Shown piece by piece: positions 9,359-18,689 of a stretch of 64,000 nucleotides of DNA (positions are counted from its first letter, which is position 1; every line of letters begins with the position of its first letter). Source of the DNA: Methanoregula sp. PtaB.Bin085 (GTDB taxonomy: Archaea; Halobacteriota; Methanomicrobia; Methanomicrobiales; Methanospirillaceae); contig NZ_MVQB01000060.1 of NCBI RefSeq assembly GCF_002067035.1, forward strand, positions 39,499-103,498, in the 5' to 3' direction. The notes under the pieces were generated by a model. That model ran no database searches and had not been told where the DNA came from. It worked only from the letters and a program-made list of their open reading frames with translations. The position numbers and the translations under genes were made by a program.

Positions 9359-9793
9359 ATGTTTGAGATAGAAAAGCGACTTGCCGACCGTGGCATCACG
9401 CTTGACGACATGGTCGACGCTGCCATGGGACTCTACGTTTCCCACGGTATGTCTGACAGAGACGCGGCGATCGAGATTAGAAAGAAGATCCGTAAGTATC
9501 TTGACGATCCGAACGTTGCCTCGCTCCTTCTCGGTGCGATCCTTCTCGAGGACGAGCTCTATACAAAACGGAAGAACTCTGAGATAGCTGACGACCCGAT
9601 CTTCTTATTAAGCGACGAGATCCTCGGTATGGCGATCGCTGAATGCATCGGCGGTACCTATGCACGTTTCGAGTTCACGCGATACGACCAGAAGAAGCCT
9701 GGCATCCTTGCACGCCTCGGGCCATTCCTTGACGATGCGGTTGCTGGTCTGATCGCTGGCTGTACCTCCCGCCTGTACAGCGAATGCCTATGA
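9359..9793 (+). CDS. cobZ: Alpha-ribazole-5'-phosphate phosphatase CobZ (PgpA-related)
   Basis: 144 residues resembling the phosphatidylglycerophosphatase A-like domain that serves as alpha-ribazole phosphatase in archaea. Recognisable parts are LADRGITLDDMVDAAMGLYV at the start, the helical middle LDDPNVASLLLGAILLEDE, and LSDEILGMAIAECIGG and PFLDDAVAGLIAGCTSRL near the end. It removes the 5' phosphate from alpha-ribazole phosphate or from cobamide phosphate. The cobS start overlaps its stop (ATGA), which supports the cobamide assignment over a lipid role. Confidence 0.85.
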   Translation: MFEIEKRLADRGITLDDMVDAAMGLYVSHGMSDRDAAIEIRKKIRKYLDDPNVASLLLGAILLEDELYTKRKNSEIADDPIFLLSDEILGMAIAECIGGTYARFEFTRYDQKKPGILARLGPFLDDAVAGLIAGCTSRLYSECL

Positions 9794-10500
9794 GTGCCGT
9801 TGTTTCCCTCCTGCAGTTTGCCACAATCCTCCCGCTCGGGAAACCGCAGGATCTCGAACAATTTGCGCGCCACTCATGGATCTACCCCCTTGCCGGGTAT
9901 GTCATCGGCTGCCTTGCCGCACTCCCCGTCCTCTTCATTGCGGACCATGCAATCGCTGCTGCAGTCGCAATCGCGGTCGTACTTCTTCTCTCCGGTGCCC
10001 ACCATTTCGATGGCCTTCTCGATCTCGGTGACGGTCTGATGGCACATGGCGACCGGGAGAAGCGGGTCAGGGCACTCACCGACCGTCAGGTAGGGGCCGG
10101 GGGTGTCTGCGCCGGTATCGTCACGACCCTCCTCCTTTTTTCCGCTTTACAGGCCTCCGCTTCAATCGCCGCTGCCATTATCATCGGAGAAGTCTGTGCC
10201 AAGGTCTCCATGACCTACCTCACGGCATATGGGGAACCATTCCGCGAAGGAATCCACAGTTATCTTCACGGGTTCGCCCGCCCCGATTTTCCGTTCCTTG
10301 CCATCCTGCTCTGCATTCCCCTCTTCCTTCTCCCCGTTCCACCGGTGAAGATCGGCGCTGCCGGTGCTGTGATGATCCTCTGCCCGGCGGTCCTCCTTCT
10401 CCTGTCCCGGAGGCTCTTTGGAGGGATAAACGGAGACGTTGTCGGTGCCTCGAACGAGATTACCCGGGCGCTGGCAATCATCGCGATGGTGCTGGCTTAG
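9790..10500 (+). CDS. cobS: Adenosylcobinamide-GDP ribazoletransferase (cobamide synthase)
   Basis: A 236-residue polytopic membrane enzyme joining adenosylcobinamide-GDP to alpha-ribazole, the last step of cobamide assembly. The start LLQFATILPLG, the conserved GAHHFDGLLDLGDGLMAHGD (acidic metal-binding cluster, about residues 75-95), the repeated DRQVGAGGVCAGI and LFGGINGDVVGASNEITR near the C-terminus identify CobS. Several hydrophobic segments separate them. ATG 9790 forms a four-base overlap with the cobZ stop; ATG 9784 is an alternative two codons upstream. Confidence 0.92.
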   Translation: MSAVVSLLQFATILPLGKPQDLEQFARHSWIYPLAGYVIGCLAALPVLFIADHAIAAAVAIAVVLLLSGAHHFDGLLDLGDGLMAHGDREKRVRALTDRQVGAGGVCAGIVTTLLLFSALQASASIAAAIIIGEVCAKVSMTYLTAYGEPFREGIHSYLHGFARPDFPFLAILLCIPLFLLPVPPVKIGAAGAVMILCPAVLLLLSRRLFGGINGDVVGASNEITRALAIIAMVLA

Positions 10501-10554
10501 AATTCCGGCTTTAATTGACAGTAGGACGATCTGATCAGGTAATCAATCCGAGAG

Positions 10555-10985
10555 TAAGTGAGGGGGGAGGTACCTCCACCCCCCTTCTCTATTTTTTCCG
10601 GAAGGTGGTGACCACTCCCCAATCCCTTGGGGGGTGGGGGAGGTAGGGTACTCCCCCCCCTGCCATGCAGGTTGAAACCGAACCATCTCACTCAAACCCC
10701 GATAGCCATTTTTTTTTCGGATTCGCGCCGGATTTTCCATGCGAAATACCAGAGCGGAAACAGTGGCAACAGTACAAAACTCCATTTCCGGGTGGGGGGG
10801 GGTACCCCCACCCCCTTCCTGTTTTTTTCCGGAGGGGGTACCCCAGCCATAAGGGAGTAAGGGGGAGGGGACACCTCCCATTTCAAATATGAGCCGGGAT
10901 TACAGGTATCGACGGCAATCCCTTGAGGGTCAATGGAGGAAAGCGGGAGAGGGGGGAGGGGGTACCCCTCCCCCTCTCCCTCCTG
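10555..10985. repeat. Repeated G-run/C-run palindromic elements in a gene-free region
   Basis: The stretch 10501-11219 has no credible gene; open frames here are low-complexity Gly/Pro strings on both strands. It holds three clusters of G-runs facing C-runs around a TAC or GTAC centre: 10558-10585, 10794-10827 and 10950-10984. The first two are each followed by a nearly identical spacer (ttctctattttttccgga; ttcctgtttttttccgga) and then a second imperfect G/C palindrome, so they are two copies of one composite unit about 100 bases long, roughly 240 bases apart. Long G-runs could form quadruplexes or extruded hairpins. Function is unknown; terminators or REP-like mobile repeats are both possible. 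Confidence 0.6.
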
Positions 10986-11219
10986 TACGGATCCCTTCCG
11001 GAGTCCGGTGACGCACCAGCGATTCCGGGTTTTTATCCTGCAATGCTCATATGTGGCAATTTTTCGTATTCCGATGAGTAACGTTTCGGCTGAATATCCA
11101 CCGTTCGAAACCATTTTCAACGTAAAATAGGGTTGGTTGTTTTTTCACAGGAATGTCTGAGATAAAAAATACGTCACGATATAGTATACCAGATTCGGGG
11201 CATATCAAAGACCCGATCA

Positions 11220-11516
11220 TCAGTATAACTTTGCATAACCTGTGTTTGCATCGTCATCGCAGGCGATTGCGTGGCCGTCGCGGACAAGCGTGTTGAACAT
11301 CATCGCTGCGTTCATGAGGGTATCATCAGACCCTCTGCCCGAACGGATTGCGTCCAGCGCTTCCTTCTGGGGTGCAGGTGCTGTGCGCTTTCCGAGAATA
11401 ATCCCCGTACAGTGTCGGCAGTATGCACATTTACTGGTGACAGAGACCGGCCCATCCGCGCACGGAACGGTAACACGCCCCTTTTTCTCATCCCTTACAA
11501 ATTCGAGTGTCTTCAT
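11220..11516 (-). CDS. Small conserved-looking protein with a CxxCxxC cluster
   Basis: 98 residues, not assigned to a family. A beta-like N-terminal part rich in Lys and Arg leads into SKCAYCRHCTGII (Cys at about residues 30, 33 and 36), which could bind zinc or contribute to an Fe-S site. A helical second half follows (TLMNAAMMFNTLVRDG), with one more Cys in AIACDDD. Codon use and composition are like the neighbouring genes, and the frame is open across the region, so it is probably real. It is divergent from the EF-1alpha gene. Confidence 0.55.
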   Translation of the reverse strand: MKTLEFVRDEKKGRVTVPCADGPVSVTSKCAYCRHCTGIILGKRTAPAPQKEALDAIRSGRGSDDTLMNAAMMFNTLVRDGHAIACDDDANTGYAKLY

Positions 11517-11620
11517 AATTCAGGATTTTTTTCGCTTCCGATATCAGGGTTACCATTTCAGATTCAGGATCATTTTCCATTGCATTTTGTTACAGGCATT
11601 TCTCCCGTAAACCGGTAGAG

Positions 11621-11693
11621 TTTATATAGACCGGGCTCATATAAGTAATACTCGCACAAACTGACTGTAAGCGCACAGTCCTGCTTTGGAGGA
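11621..11693 (+). promoter_or_regulatory. EF-1alpha promoter and ribosome binding site
   Basis: Two TATA-like elements (tttatata at 11621-11628, catataag at 11638-11645) lie about 55-80 bases before the tuf ATG. A strong Shine-Dalgarno TGGAGGA at 11687-11693 sits eight bases before the start codon. Unlike several leaderless genes here, this highly expressed gene has a real leader of roughly 35-55 bases. Confidence 0.55.
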
Positions 11694-11701
11694 ACGATTA
11701 A

Positions 11702-12979
11702 ATGGCATCTGACAAGCCCCACATGAATCTCGCCGTAATCGGCCATATCGACCACGGGAAGTCAACCACCGTGGGACGGATGATGTTCGAGACCGGTGCA
11801 GTACCGGCACATATCATCGAAGGTTACCGCAAGGAGGCCGAGTCCAAGGGTAAGGCTACCTTTGAATTTGCATGGGTTATGGACAACCTCAAAGAAGAGC
11901 GTGAGAGAGGTATCACCATTGATATCGCCCACAAGCGCTTCGACACCCCCAAGTATTACTTTACGGTTGTCGACTGCCCCGGGCACCGCGACTTCGTCAA
12001 GAACATGATTACCGGCGCATCCCAGGCCGACGCCGCCATCCTTGTCGTCGCAGCTCCCGACGGTGTCATGGAACAGACCAAGGAGCACGTTTTCCTTGCA
12101 AGGACCCTTGGCATCACCCAGATCATCATCGCAGTCAACAAAATGGACGCCGTCAAGTATGATGAGAAGCGGTTCAACGAGGTCAAGAAAGATCTTTCAG
12201 ACCTCATCAAGATGGTCGGTTACAAGCCCGACGAAACTCTTTTCATCCCCGTCAGCTCCCTGCAGGGGACCAACATCAAGACCAACAGCCCCGAAACCCC
12301 CTGGTACAAGGGTCCGGCACTGGTCCCGGCACTCGATACCTTCAAGGAGCCCGAGAAACCAACCGACAAACCGCTCCGTCTCCCCATCCAGGACGTATAC
12401 AGTATCAGCGGTATCGGCACCGTGCCCGTTGGTCGTGTTGAGACCGGTATCATGAAGAAGGGAATGAAGGTCGCCTTCATGCCCGCCAACAAAGACGGGG
12501 AAATCAAGTCAATTGAAATGCACCATGAAGAGATCCCGCAGGCAGTACCCGGTGACAACGTCGGCTTCAACGTCCGCGGTATCGGCAAGGGCGACATCCG
12601 TCGCGGCGATGTCTGCGGTCCTGTCGAGGCTCCCCCGACAGTTGCAGAAGAGTTTACAGCACAGATCGTTGTACTCCAGCACCCGAGCGCACTGACCGTC
12701 GGATACACCCCGGTCTTCCACTGCCACACTACCCAGACTGCTTGCACGTTCACCGAGCTCAAAAAGAAACTCGACCCCCGTACCGGTCAGACCAAGGAGG
12801 AGAACCCGACATTCCTCAAGTCCGGTGATGCGGCAATCGTTACCATCACACCGACAAAGCCGATGGTCATCGAGAATGTCAAGGAACTCCCGCAGCTCGG
12901 CAGGTTCGCCGTCCGTGATATGGGATCGACCATTGCGGCTGGTATGTGCATCGCAATCAAGCCAAAGCAGTTGAGATAA
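11702..12979 (+). CDS. tuf: Translation elongation factor 1-alpha (aEF1A)
   Basis: 425 residues, full length for archaeal EF-1alpha, the GTPase that delivers aminoacyl-tRNA to the ribosome. G-motifs are in order: GHIDHGKST (G1, residues ~14-22), ERGITID (G2), DCPGH (G3), NKMD (G4) and SSLQG (G5), followed by two beta-barrel domains. The S10 gene follows 22 bases after the stop, the usual archaeal tuf-rpsJ arrangement. Codon use is strongly biased to C-ending codons, as expected for an abundant protein. Confidence 0.98.
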   Translation: MASDKPHMNLAVIGHIDHGKSTTVGRMMFETGAVPAHIIEGYRKEAESKGKATFEFAWVMDNLKEERERGITIDIAHKRFDTPKYYFTVVDCPGHRDFVKNMITGASQADAAILVVAAPDGVMEQTKEHVFLARTLGITQIIIAVNKMDAVKYDEKRFNEVKKDLSDLIKMVGYKPDETLFIPVSSLQGTNIKTNSPETPWYKGPALVPALDTFKEPEKPTDKPLRLPIQDVYSISGIGTVPVGRVETGIMKKGMKVAFMPANKDGEIKSIEMHHEEIPQAVPGDNVGFNVRGIGKGDIRRGDVCGPVEAPPTVAEEFTAQIVVLQHPSALTVGYTPVFHCHTTQTACTFTELKKKLDPRTGQTKEENPTFLKSGDAAIVTITPTKPMVIENVKELPQLGRFAVRDMGSTIAAGMCIAIKPKQLR

Positions 12980-13001
12980 ATTTTTTTTGGATGTGAAAAT
13001 G

Positions 13002-13310
13002 ATGCAGAAAGCCAGAATTCGCCTGACGGGGACGGACTTCAACAAGGTAGAGATGGTCTGTAACAGGATACGGGAGATTGCAGAGCGCACAGGTGTAAAT
13101 CTGGCCGGCCCGATACCGCTTCCGACAAAACGGCTCGTTGTTCCCATACGGAAAAGCCCCGACGGTGAGGGGACCGCAACCTGGGACCGCTGGCAGATGC
13201 GTGTTCACAAGCGCCTCATCGATATTGATGCAGACGAGCGTGCACTCCGGCAGCTTATGCGCATCCAGGTTCCCAAAGATATCGGCATTGAAATAGTCTT
13301 AGAGAGTTGA
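13002..13310 (+). CDS. rpsJ: 30S ribosomal protein S10 (uS10)
   Basis: 102 residues beginning [15 protein letters not shown] and ending [12 protein letters not shown], full length for archaeal S10. ATG 13002 is chosen to match the 102-residue family length; an ATG sits one codon before it, and a TTG at 12987 would add an unlikely MDVK extension. The upstream ggatgtga can serve as ribosome binding site. It is co-directional with tuf and very probably co-transcribed. Confidence 0.96.
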   Translation: MQKARIRLTGTDFNKVEMVCNRIREIAERTGVNLAGPIPLPTKRLVVPIRKSPDGEGTATWDRWQMRVHKRLIDIDADERALRQLMRIQVPKDIGIEIVLES

Positions 13311-13658
13311 AGTTACTCGCGTGCAGTAAGCCGCGGGCATATCCCGGCAGAAAAAATTAATCTTAACTTTTAACAGAATCTTAATCCTCATCCTCCTCTT
13401 TGCGTTTTTCCTTCGCTTCTTCTCTCCCGACCTCAGACTGTCACCATGATGAGGCATTCCGTGCGTTATTTGTTATGATCTCCTGACAAGATTGCAGGCC
13501 TTCATAACTTATTTACCGCTTCGTGCAGACCTTAGGTATCCAATGAGTGGGTGCATTCCCGACATGAGCCGAAGCGGTATTTCGGGCACAATAACTGCTG
13601 GTACTGCCATCGCGAAAAATTCGATTGGGATTACGAAATCCGCTGGCAGGAGAATACC
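13311..13658. other. Intergenic region after rpsJ, no confident gene
   Basis: Just after rpsJ there are T-rich stretches, then a long pyrimidine-rich tract at about 13383-13435 on the plus strand, a plausible archaeal termination zone for tuf-rpsJ. A GTG-started frame (13551) runs into the next gene and would add 36 residues including CWYC; a 48-codon basic frame is also open on the minus strand. I do not accept either as a gene. Confidence 0.4.
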
Positions 13659-15287
13659 ATGAAATATTCCAGGACAACAATCGCATTTTTCCTCATCCTT
13701 ATCCTCGCATTCATCCTCCGCTTCTGGCAGCTCGACCTCAAACTGCTGCATCACGATGAGGCGATCCATTCATGGTTCTGCTTTGAACTCCTGACCAAGG
13801 GTGCGTGGCAGTACGATCCCAGTTATCACGGGCCGTTCCTGTATTTCATAACTACCGGGCTGTTTGCGCTGATAGGACCATCCGATATCGCTGCCCGTAT
13901 CCTTCCATCGCTCTTTGGTTTCGCCATCATCCCGCTGGTTTACTGTATCTACCGGATTGGTTATATCAACAGGAACCAGATGCTGGTTGCCTCCCTGTTT
14001 ATTGCCATATCCCCCGATATGGTGTATTTCTCCCGTTTCCTCCGTCATGATATATTCATGTTGTTCTTCACCATGCTCATGCTGGTTGCAATCCTGTATT
14101 ATTTCGAACGGGGCCAGACGCGGTTTGCCGCACTCGCGGCTGTTGCAGCAGCAGGAGCGCTCTCCTGCAAGGAAGAGATGCCGGTAATTGTTATCATTTT
14201 TATTTTGTTCTTTTCCTTCGCTGCATGGAAAAAACGGTTTGTTCTTCCATCACAGTGGAAAACCGACCTTCTTGTCTCATGTGTGCTGGTAGTCGCTATC
14301 ATGAGCGTCCTTTACTCGGCATTCTTTTATCATATCGACACGCTGATCGGCCAGAACTTTTCGATCACGGCGCAGGGACTGCATTTTGAGACGAATACAA
14401 CTGGATGGTACCGTGCTATCGAGCACTGGACGGCAATGCACAACCAGCAGCGTCTTGGCGGACCGATGTATTACTATGTGCCGCTGTTCCTCCTGTACGA
14501 GCTCCCGATCTTCATCCTTGCGATCATCGGGACACTCCAGTTTCTCCTCGCGGGATTCCACCCCCTGATCTTCCTGAAAAAGGTAAAGAACTGGATCCGG
14601 GAACGCAGATACAGCCTCCCCATACGCGATCTTGCTGCTGTCACGCTCATGCAAATTCGGAGCGGTGAGAATTTGGATCGGAAATCCGAGGAATTCTTCC
14701 GATTCTGTATTGTCTGGATGATCGGGACGATGGCATTTTATGCATACGTGGGAGAGAAGGTCCCCTGGCTCATCATCGCCCAGCTGCTTCCGATGTGTTT
14801 CGTTGCCACATACAAACTGAACTGGCAGAAGGCTGCATTCGCACTTGCAGGATGCATCTTCCTCATTGTAATGACCTGGCACGTGGCTTTCATCCCTGCT
14901 GATATCAACGAACCCATCGTCCAGGTCCAGAATTCAGAGGATATGCGCGAAGTGATGGCCCTGATGGATGCATCCGACCATGTTGTCATTGCTTCAAAGG
15001 ACTACTGGCCGCTTCCGTGGTATTACCGGGGCGACCGGTGGAACAAGATAGAATTCTATGGCAGTCAGATGAGCACGGATACGCTGACGCAGAAGAGTCC
15101 CGGAGTGATTATTCTTCATGATACGGAGAGTTACCCCTCCATACCCGGATACCAGAAAAAGACCTATAAACTCAGTTACTGGTTCTCGTTCTATGACAAT
15201 GAAAAACGACTGCCGGAATACTACCTTCGCCGGGACGGGAAGATGGGGAGCATCAATATCGATGTCTTTACCCCTCTGCCGGCATAA
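13659..15287 (+). CDS. GT39-like membrane glycosyltransferase (TIGR03663 / Agl23-type)
   Basis: A 542-residue polytopic membrane protein of the dolichyl-phosphate-mannose transferase superfamily type. An N-terminal membrane segment (TTIAFFLILILAFILRFW) leads to the loop motif LLHHDEAIHSWF with the acidic residues typical of GT-C enzymes, then SYHGPFLYF and about ten further hydrophobic segments. It resembles archaeal proteins named flippase activity-associated Agl23, linked to surface protein N-glycosylation. The ATG at 13659 has AGGAG six bases before it; a GTG frame from 13551 would add 36 residues with CWYC and lacks a ribosome site. The last 20 bases overlap the convergent neighbour. Confidence 0.82.
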   Translation: MKYSRTTIAFFLILILAFILRFWQLDLKLLHHDEAIHSWFCFELLTKGAWQYDPSYHGPFLYFITTGLFALIGPSDIAARILPSLFGFAIIPLVYCIYRIGYINRNQMLVASLFIAISPDMVYFSRFLRHDIFMLFFTMLMLVAILYYFERGQTRFAALAAVAAAGALSCKEEMPVIVIIFILFFSFAAWKKRFVLPSQWKTDLLVSCVLVVAIMSVLYSAFFYHIDTLIGQNFSITAQGLHFETNTTGWYRAIEHWTAMHNQQRLGGPMYYYVPLFLLYELPIFILAIIGTLQFLLAGFHPLIFLKKVKNWIRERRYSLPIRDLAAVTLMQIRSGENLDRKSEEFFRFCIVWMIGTMAFYAYVGEKVPWLIIAQLLPMCFVATYKLNWQKAAFALAGCIFLIVMTWHVAFIPADINEPIVQVQNSEDMREVMALMDASDHVVIASKDYWPLPWYYRGDRWNKIEFYGSQMSTDTLTQKSPGVIILHDTESYPSIPGYQKKTYKLSYWFSFYDNEKRLPEYYLRRDGKMGSINIDVFTPLPA

Positions 15288-16044
15288 TCCGTTTTTTGCC
15301 CTGCCGTTTTCCGCTGTGGATTTTCTTGTGTTTTCTCCGGTTCAGCATCCCGAGACTTTTTTCAACTGCAGGAAAGTCTTTCATCTCGAGGACTGATGTT
15401 GCACCGGTCCGTTCAAGCGCCTTGAAAACCGGCGCAAAATCGATCGAACCCTCACCGATTGCGCTATGGGTATCCGTTTTTCCTCTGTTATCATGGATAT
15501 GCATATGACAAAAAGGGATTTTCAGAAATTCATCAAGACACCCGTTGAGGTAAGCATGGCCGGTATCCAGTGTAAGGCCCGAACCCTTGATCAATGAAAG
15601 GCTTTCCGGTGTTCTGAGGTTGAAATAGTTCATGTTGCCCATATTCTCGAACCAGAAGGTTACTGAATATTCACGCGCCGCATGGTTCAGTTCCCGCAGG
15701 GATTTTTGAAATTTCCTTTCTACCGCATTGCGTTCCTGCTCCCAGGCATAATATCCCGGGTGAACGACAACACCCAATGCCCCAACCGCGGCTGCCCGGG
15801 CAAAACAATCCGATGTCACCTGTACGCTTGCTTTCCTGATAGGTTCCAGGAGTGAGGCAACATTGACGCCATGAAACGGTGCGTGGAGAATATATTTTCG
15901 ATTATAACTTTCAAACAGGCTGGCATCACGAATAAAATGGGGGCCTTCATCCATAATCTCGATGAGATCCGTCAGCGGGGAGAGCCGGTCGAGTGCTTGT
16001 GCAAGCGGTTCACTCATCAGGCAGCAGCTCGATATACCCGGCAT
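15268..16044 (-). CDS. Sugar phosphate isomerase/epimerase-like TIM barrel (AP endonuclease 2 superfamily)
   Basis: 258 residues with the xylose isomerase-like TIM barrel pattern: YILHAPFHG, GVVVHPGYY, FWFENMG, LTLDTGHAYLNG, CHMHIHDNRG and a final VLEMKDF. These supply the His, Glu and Asp metal ligands of the family. The substrate is unknown. The C-terminus has a basic tail (RRKHKKIHSGKRQGKKR, about residues 234-250) beyond the barrel. It may be a divergent relative of endonuclease IV, but a true Nfo is encoded at 28175. Confidence 0.78.
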   Translation of the reverse strand: MPGISSCCLMSEPLAQALDRLSPLTDLIEIMDEGPHFIRDASLFESYNRKYILHAPFHGVNVASLLEPIRKASVQVTSDCFARAAAVGALGVVVHPGYYAWEQERNAVERKFQKSLRELNHAAREYSVTFWFENMGNMNYFNLRTPESLSLIKGSGLTLDTGHAYLNGCLDEFLKIPFCHMHIHDNRGKTDTHSAIGEGSIDFAPVFKALERTGATSVLEMKDFPAVEKSLGMLNRRKHKKIHSGKRQGKKRIMPAEG

Positions 16045-16245
16045 GATGAAGCGGTACGCCCGGGGGAATATAATGGTATTGAAGGGATCTCCCCGTTCAC
16101 CGCTCTGCCTCGGAACGCGGGATCGCGACTGTCATCGGACATGAATTATTTTTCATAGACCAAAACAGGAATCAAGGTTTTGTGGGGGATAAATCGGTAC
16201 TTTCCAGATCTTTTACGAGGAAAAATCAATACAGGCAGGGAGAAT

Positions 16246-16746
16246 TCAGCTGTTACGGGGGCCCAGCCCGTCAAGCCAGCAGAGATATCCTGTAACCGTG
16301 CCGATCGTGAGAGCGGTGATAAGCGCCGGGAGGAACCACGTTCCCCGGAAGAGAATAATGACAACGCAGACGGCAAATCCGAGACCTGTGGCGAGTGCGA
16401 GCATGCTCATGATAACCCGGGTATCGGTGAACAATGTTGAACCGGAACGGGTATTGATATCAAAAGGGCTGTCGGCATGGATCAGTATACGCGTCCCTGC
16501 CGGCGTTCCTTCGGATATAACTGCCAAAACAACTTCATCTGTCCGGAACTCCTGGCGATCCAGCCAGACCATGTAACCGATGACGGTCCCGAGTATCACA
16601 GCCGCAAATCCAACCGGCAGGAACCATGTTCCCTGGAAAAAATACAGCAATCCCGAAAGGAGAAGACCGAGGCCGATACCGGCGAGCAGCATGCTGGTCA
16701 CGACTTTCGGGTGAGTGAAGGTGTCGTAAAGAGCCGCCGTATCCAT
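16246..16746 (-). CDS. Four-segment membrane protein made of two similar halves
   Basis: 166 residues, no family recognised. Each half has a pair of hydrophobic segments separated by F-[QR]-GTWFLP and ends in G-Y-x-x-WLD: the first half contains VVTSMLLAGIGLGLLLSG then QGTWFLPV and TVIGYMVWLD, the second MSMLALATGLGFAVCVV then RGTWFLPA and TVTGYLCWLD. This is a clear internal tandem duplication. Between the halves is a soluble stretch (residues ~65-105). ATG 16746 is chosen; an in-frame extension to 16845 gives an unlikely Arg/Ser-rich leader. Confidence 0.65.
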   Translation of the reverse strand: MDTAALYDTFTHPKVVTSMLLAGIGLGLLLSGLLYFFQGTWFLPVGFAAVILGTVIGYMVWLDRQEFRTDEVVLAVISEGTPAGTRILIHADSPFDINTRSGSTLFTDTRVIMSMLALATGLGFAVCVVIILFRGTWFLPALITALTIGTVTGYLCWLDGLGPRNS

Positions 16747-17069
16747 GATTACTCGTTGTTTGGCGGGGGGGACGATAAAGGATTCCGGGGAACTTCGCAC
16801 GGTCCTTGACAAACGAAGAAGATGAAGGAAGCTTTCGCTCCTCACCTAGGGACGGATACTGCGACTCCATCACCACAAATACCATGTAAATATCGAAATA
16901 GAAGATGGGCAGGGGAATGAAAACAACCGCCCGGACGATCCGGTTCCATCCCCGGACATCCACGCCATCGTTCGATGAGACTCTGCAAACGATATCTCAC
17001 CAGTCAGCCGGTATATGGCGCTATCTATCCGCAATACTCATCTTCTCTGATTACCAATACAACCCAACC

Positions 17070-18551
17070 ATGGATAATACAGTTGACATCAGGCGAGAAG
17101 GATTCACTCTCCTGATTCTCTCCATTTCTCTTGCCATGTTTATGTCAAGTCTTGACGGCACAATCGTCAATATCGCACTTCCGGCTATCTCCGAGTCATT
17201 CAGAATTTCCGCAACCGATGTGAGCTGGGTTGCAACCTCCTACCTGCTGGTTCTGGTCGGATGTGTGCTGGTATTCGGGAAGATCTCCGACATGATCGGG
17301 TTCAAGAGGGTCTTCCTCGCCGGCTTTACCATCTTTACGCTCGGCTCTCTTTCGTGTGGTGTCCTGCCGGAGATCTTCGGGGGATTCTACGCGCTTATCG
17401 CGTCACGCATGTTCCAGGCAATCGGCGGTGCGATGATCGCTGCAATCGCCCCTGCAATGATCACGGCCTATATCCCCGTTGACCTGAAGGGGAAGGCGAT
17501 GGGAATCATAATGATCTTCGCGGCGCTTGGCACGGCACTCGGTCCGACAATCGGAGGAGTGCTGACTCAGTATCTTTCATGGCACTGGATCTTCATCATC
17601 AATGTACCGGTGGGAATTGTTGCAGTCCTTCTCGGGGCGAAGGTCATCCCGCCTGCAACCCCGGCAGCAGCTTCTGCCCCGTTTGACCGGTCGGGTGCCA
17701 TCCTGGCATTCGCCGGTCTTGCATCGCTGGTCTTCGTTGTTTCGGAAGGTGAAACCCTTGGCTGGACATCCCCGGTTATCCTCGGACTTGCCCTCATTGC
17801 TGCCGGTTCATTTGCAGGATTTATCCGACATGAACTTTCTGCTCCCGATCCGCTTCTTGACCTTAACCTTTTTTGGAACGGGAATTTCCTCCTTGCAAAC
17901 CTGCTCCTCTTTTTTGTGTTCTTCAGTTTCTCCGGGATAAACTATCTTCTCCCGTTCTACCTGAAATACATCGGCAACTATGATACATCGACCGCCGGCC
18001 TGATCCTGACGTCGCTGTCGTTCGCGATGATGGCTGCAGGTTACCTTTCAGGACAACTCTTCAACCGGCTCGGACCACGGAGGCTCTGCATCCTTGCCGG
18101 AATCCCCCTTATCATCGGGTATTTCATGATGACCCGGTTGCACATTGATACATCCACCCTCTATATCGTCACCAGCCTCCTTCTGATCGGGTTCGGGCTT
18201 GGGCTGGTTGTCACCCCGGTTACGACCATGATCATGATGGCGGTCCCAAGGAGCCGGTCCGGCATGATCTCGAGCCTGACAACCCTGTTGCGGACGGCAC
18301 CCCTCTCTATCGGGATTGCCACATACAACCTCATCTTCATTCAGGGAATCCTTGCCATCGCGAAAAATCACGATGTAACACGATCATCTCCGATGGATAT
18401 CCAGCTGCATGTGCTTTCTGCCGGGTTCGACCTTGCATTCCTCCTTTCGCTGGCACTCGGAATAATTATCCTGGCAATCGCCGTGATAACCCGGGAGGAG
18501 GTTCACCCGGACTATGCCGATGAATATACGGAGATTCTCCGGACCCGTTGA
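17070..18551 (+). CDS. MFS multidrug exporter, EmrB/QacA (DHA2) type
   Basis: 493 residues with about 14 membrane segments. The DHA2 signature is clear: MSSLDGTIVNIALPAI in the first helix, WVATSYLL, GKISDMIGFKRVF between helices 2 and 3, and the helix-5 antiporter motif GTALGPTIGGVL. It would export drugs or metabolites by proton antiport. ATG 17070 starts MDNTVDIRREGF just before the first helix; the frame is open to 16905 but that extension is not family-like. No regulator is adjacent. Confidence 0.88.
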   Translation: MDNTVDIRREGFTLLILSISLAMFMSSLDGTIVNIALPAISESFRISATDVSWVATSYLLVLVGCVLVFGKISDMIGFKRVFLAGFTIFTLGSLSCGVLPEIFGGFYALIASRMFQAIGGAMIAAIAPAMITAYIPVDLKGKAMGIIMIFAALGTALGPTIGGVLTQYLSWHWIFIINVPVGIVAVLLGAKVIPPATPAAASAPFDRSGAILAFAGLASLVFVVSEGETLGWTSPVILGLALIAAGSFAGFIRHELSAPDPLLDLNLFWNGNFLLANLLLFFVFFSFSGINYLLPFYLKYIGNYDTSTAGLILTSLSFAMMAAGYLSGQLFNRLGPRRLCILAGIPLIIGYFMMTRLHIDTSTLYIVTSLLLIGFGLGLVVTPVTTMIMMAVPRSRSGMISSLTTLLRTAPLSIGIATYNLIFIQGILAIAKNHDVTRSSPMDIQLHVLSAGFDLAFLLSLALGIIILAIAVITREEVHPDYADEYTEILRTR

Positions 18552-18689
18552 ACAGCGTGCTGGGATTCCGGAATCCTGTTTACCAGCTCCCTTTTTATTG
18601 TAACCATCTCATCAGATCATGCTTTCAAAATTTCGGGGTAGCAGACAGTGAAAGTTCTATTACGATACCCATGAAAAGATCTGCCGGAT

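Noticed and set aside
10543..11130. Open frames of 60-140 codons on both strands in the G-run region
   Set aside because: They are Gly/Pro low-complexity strings produced by the repeats and resemble no protein.
13330..13480. A 48-codon basic frame on the minus strand, MPHHGDSLRSGEKKRRKN at its start
   Set aside because: Basic composition and a TATA-like stretch upstream, but no recognisable family and it lies antisense to the likely rpsJ termination zone.
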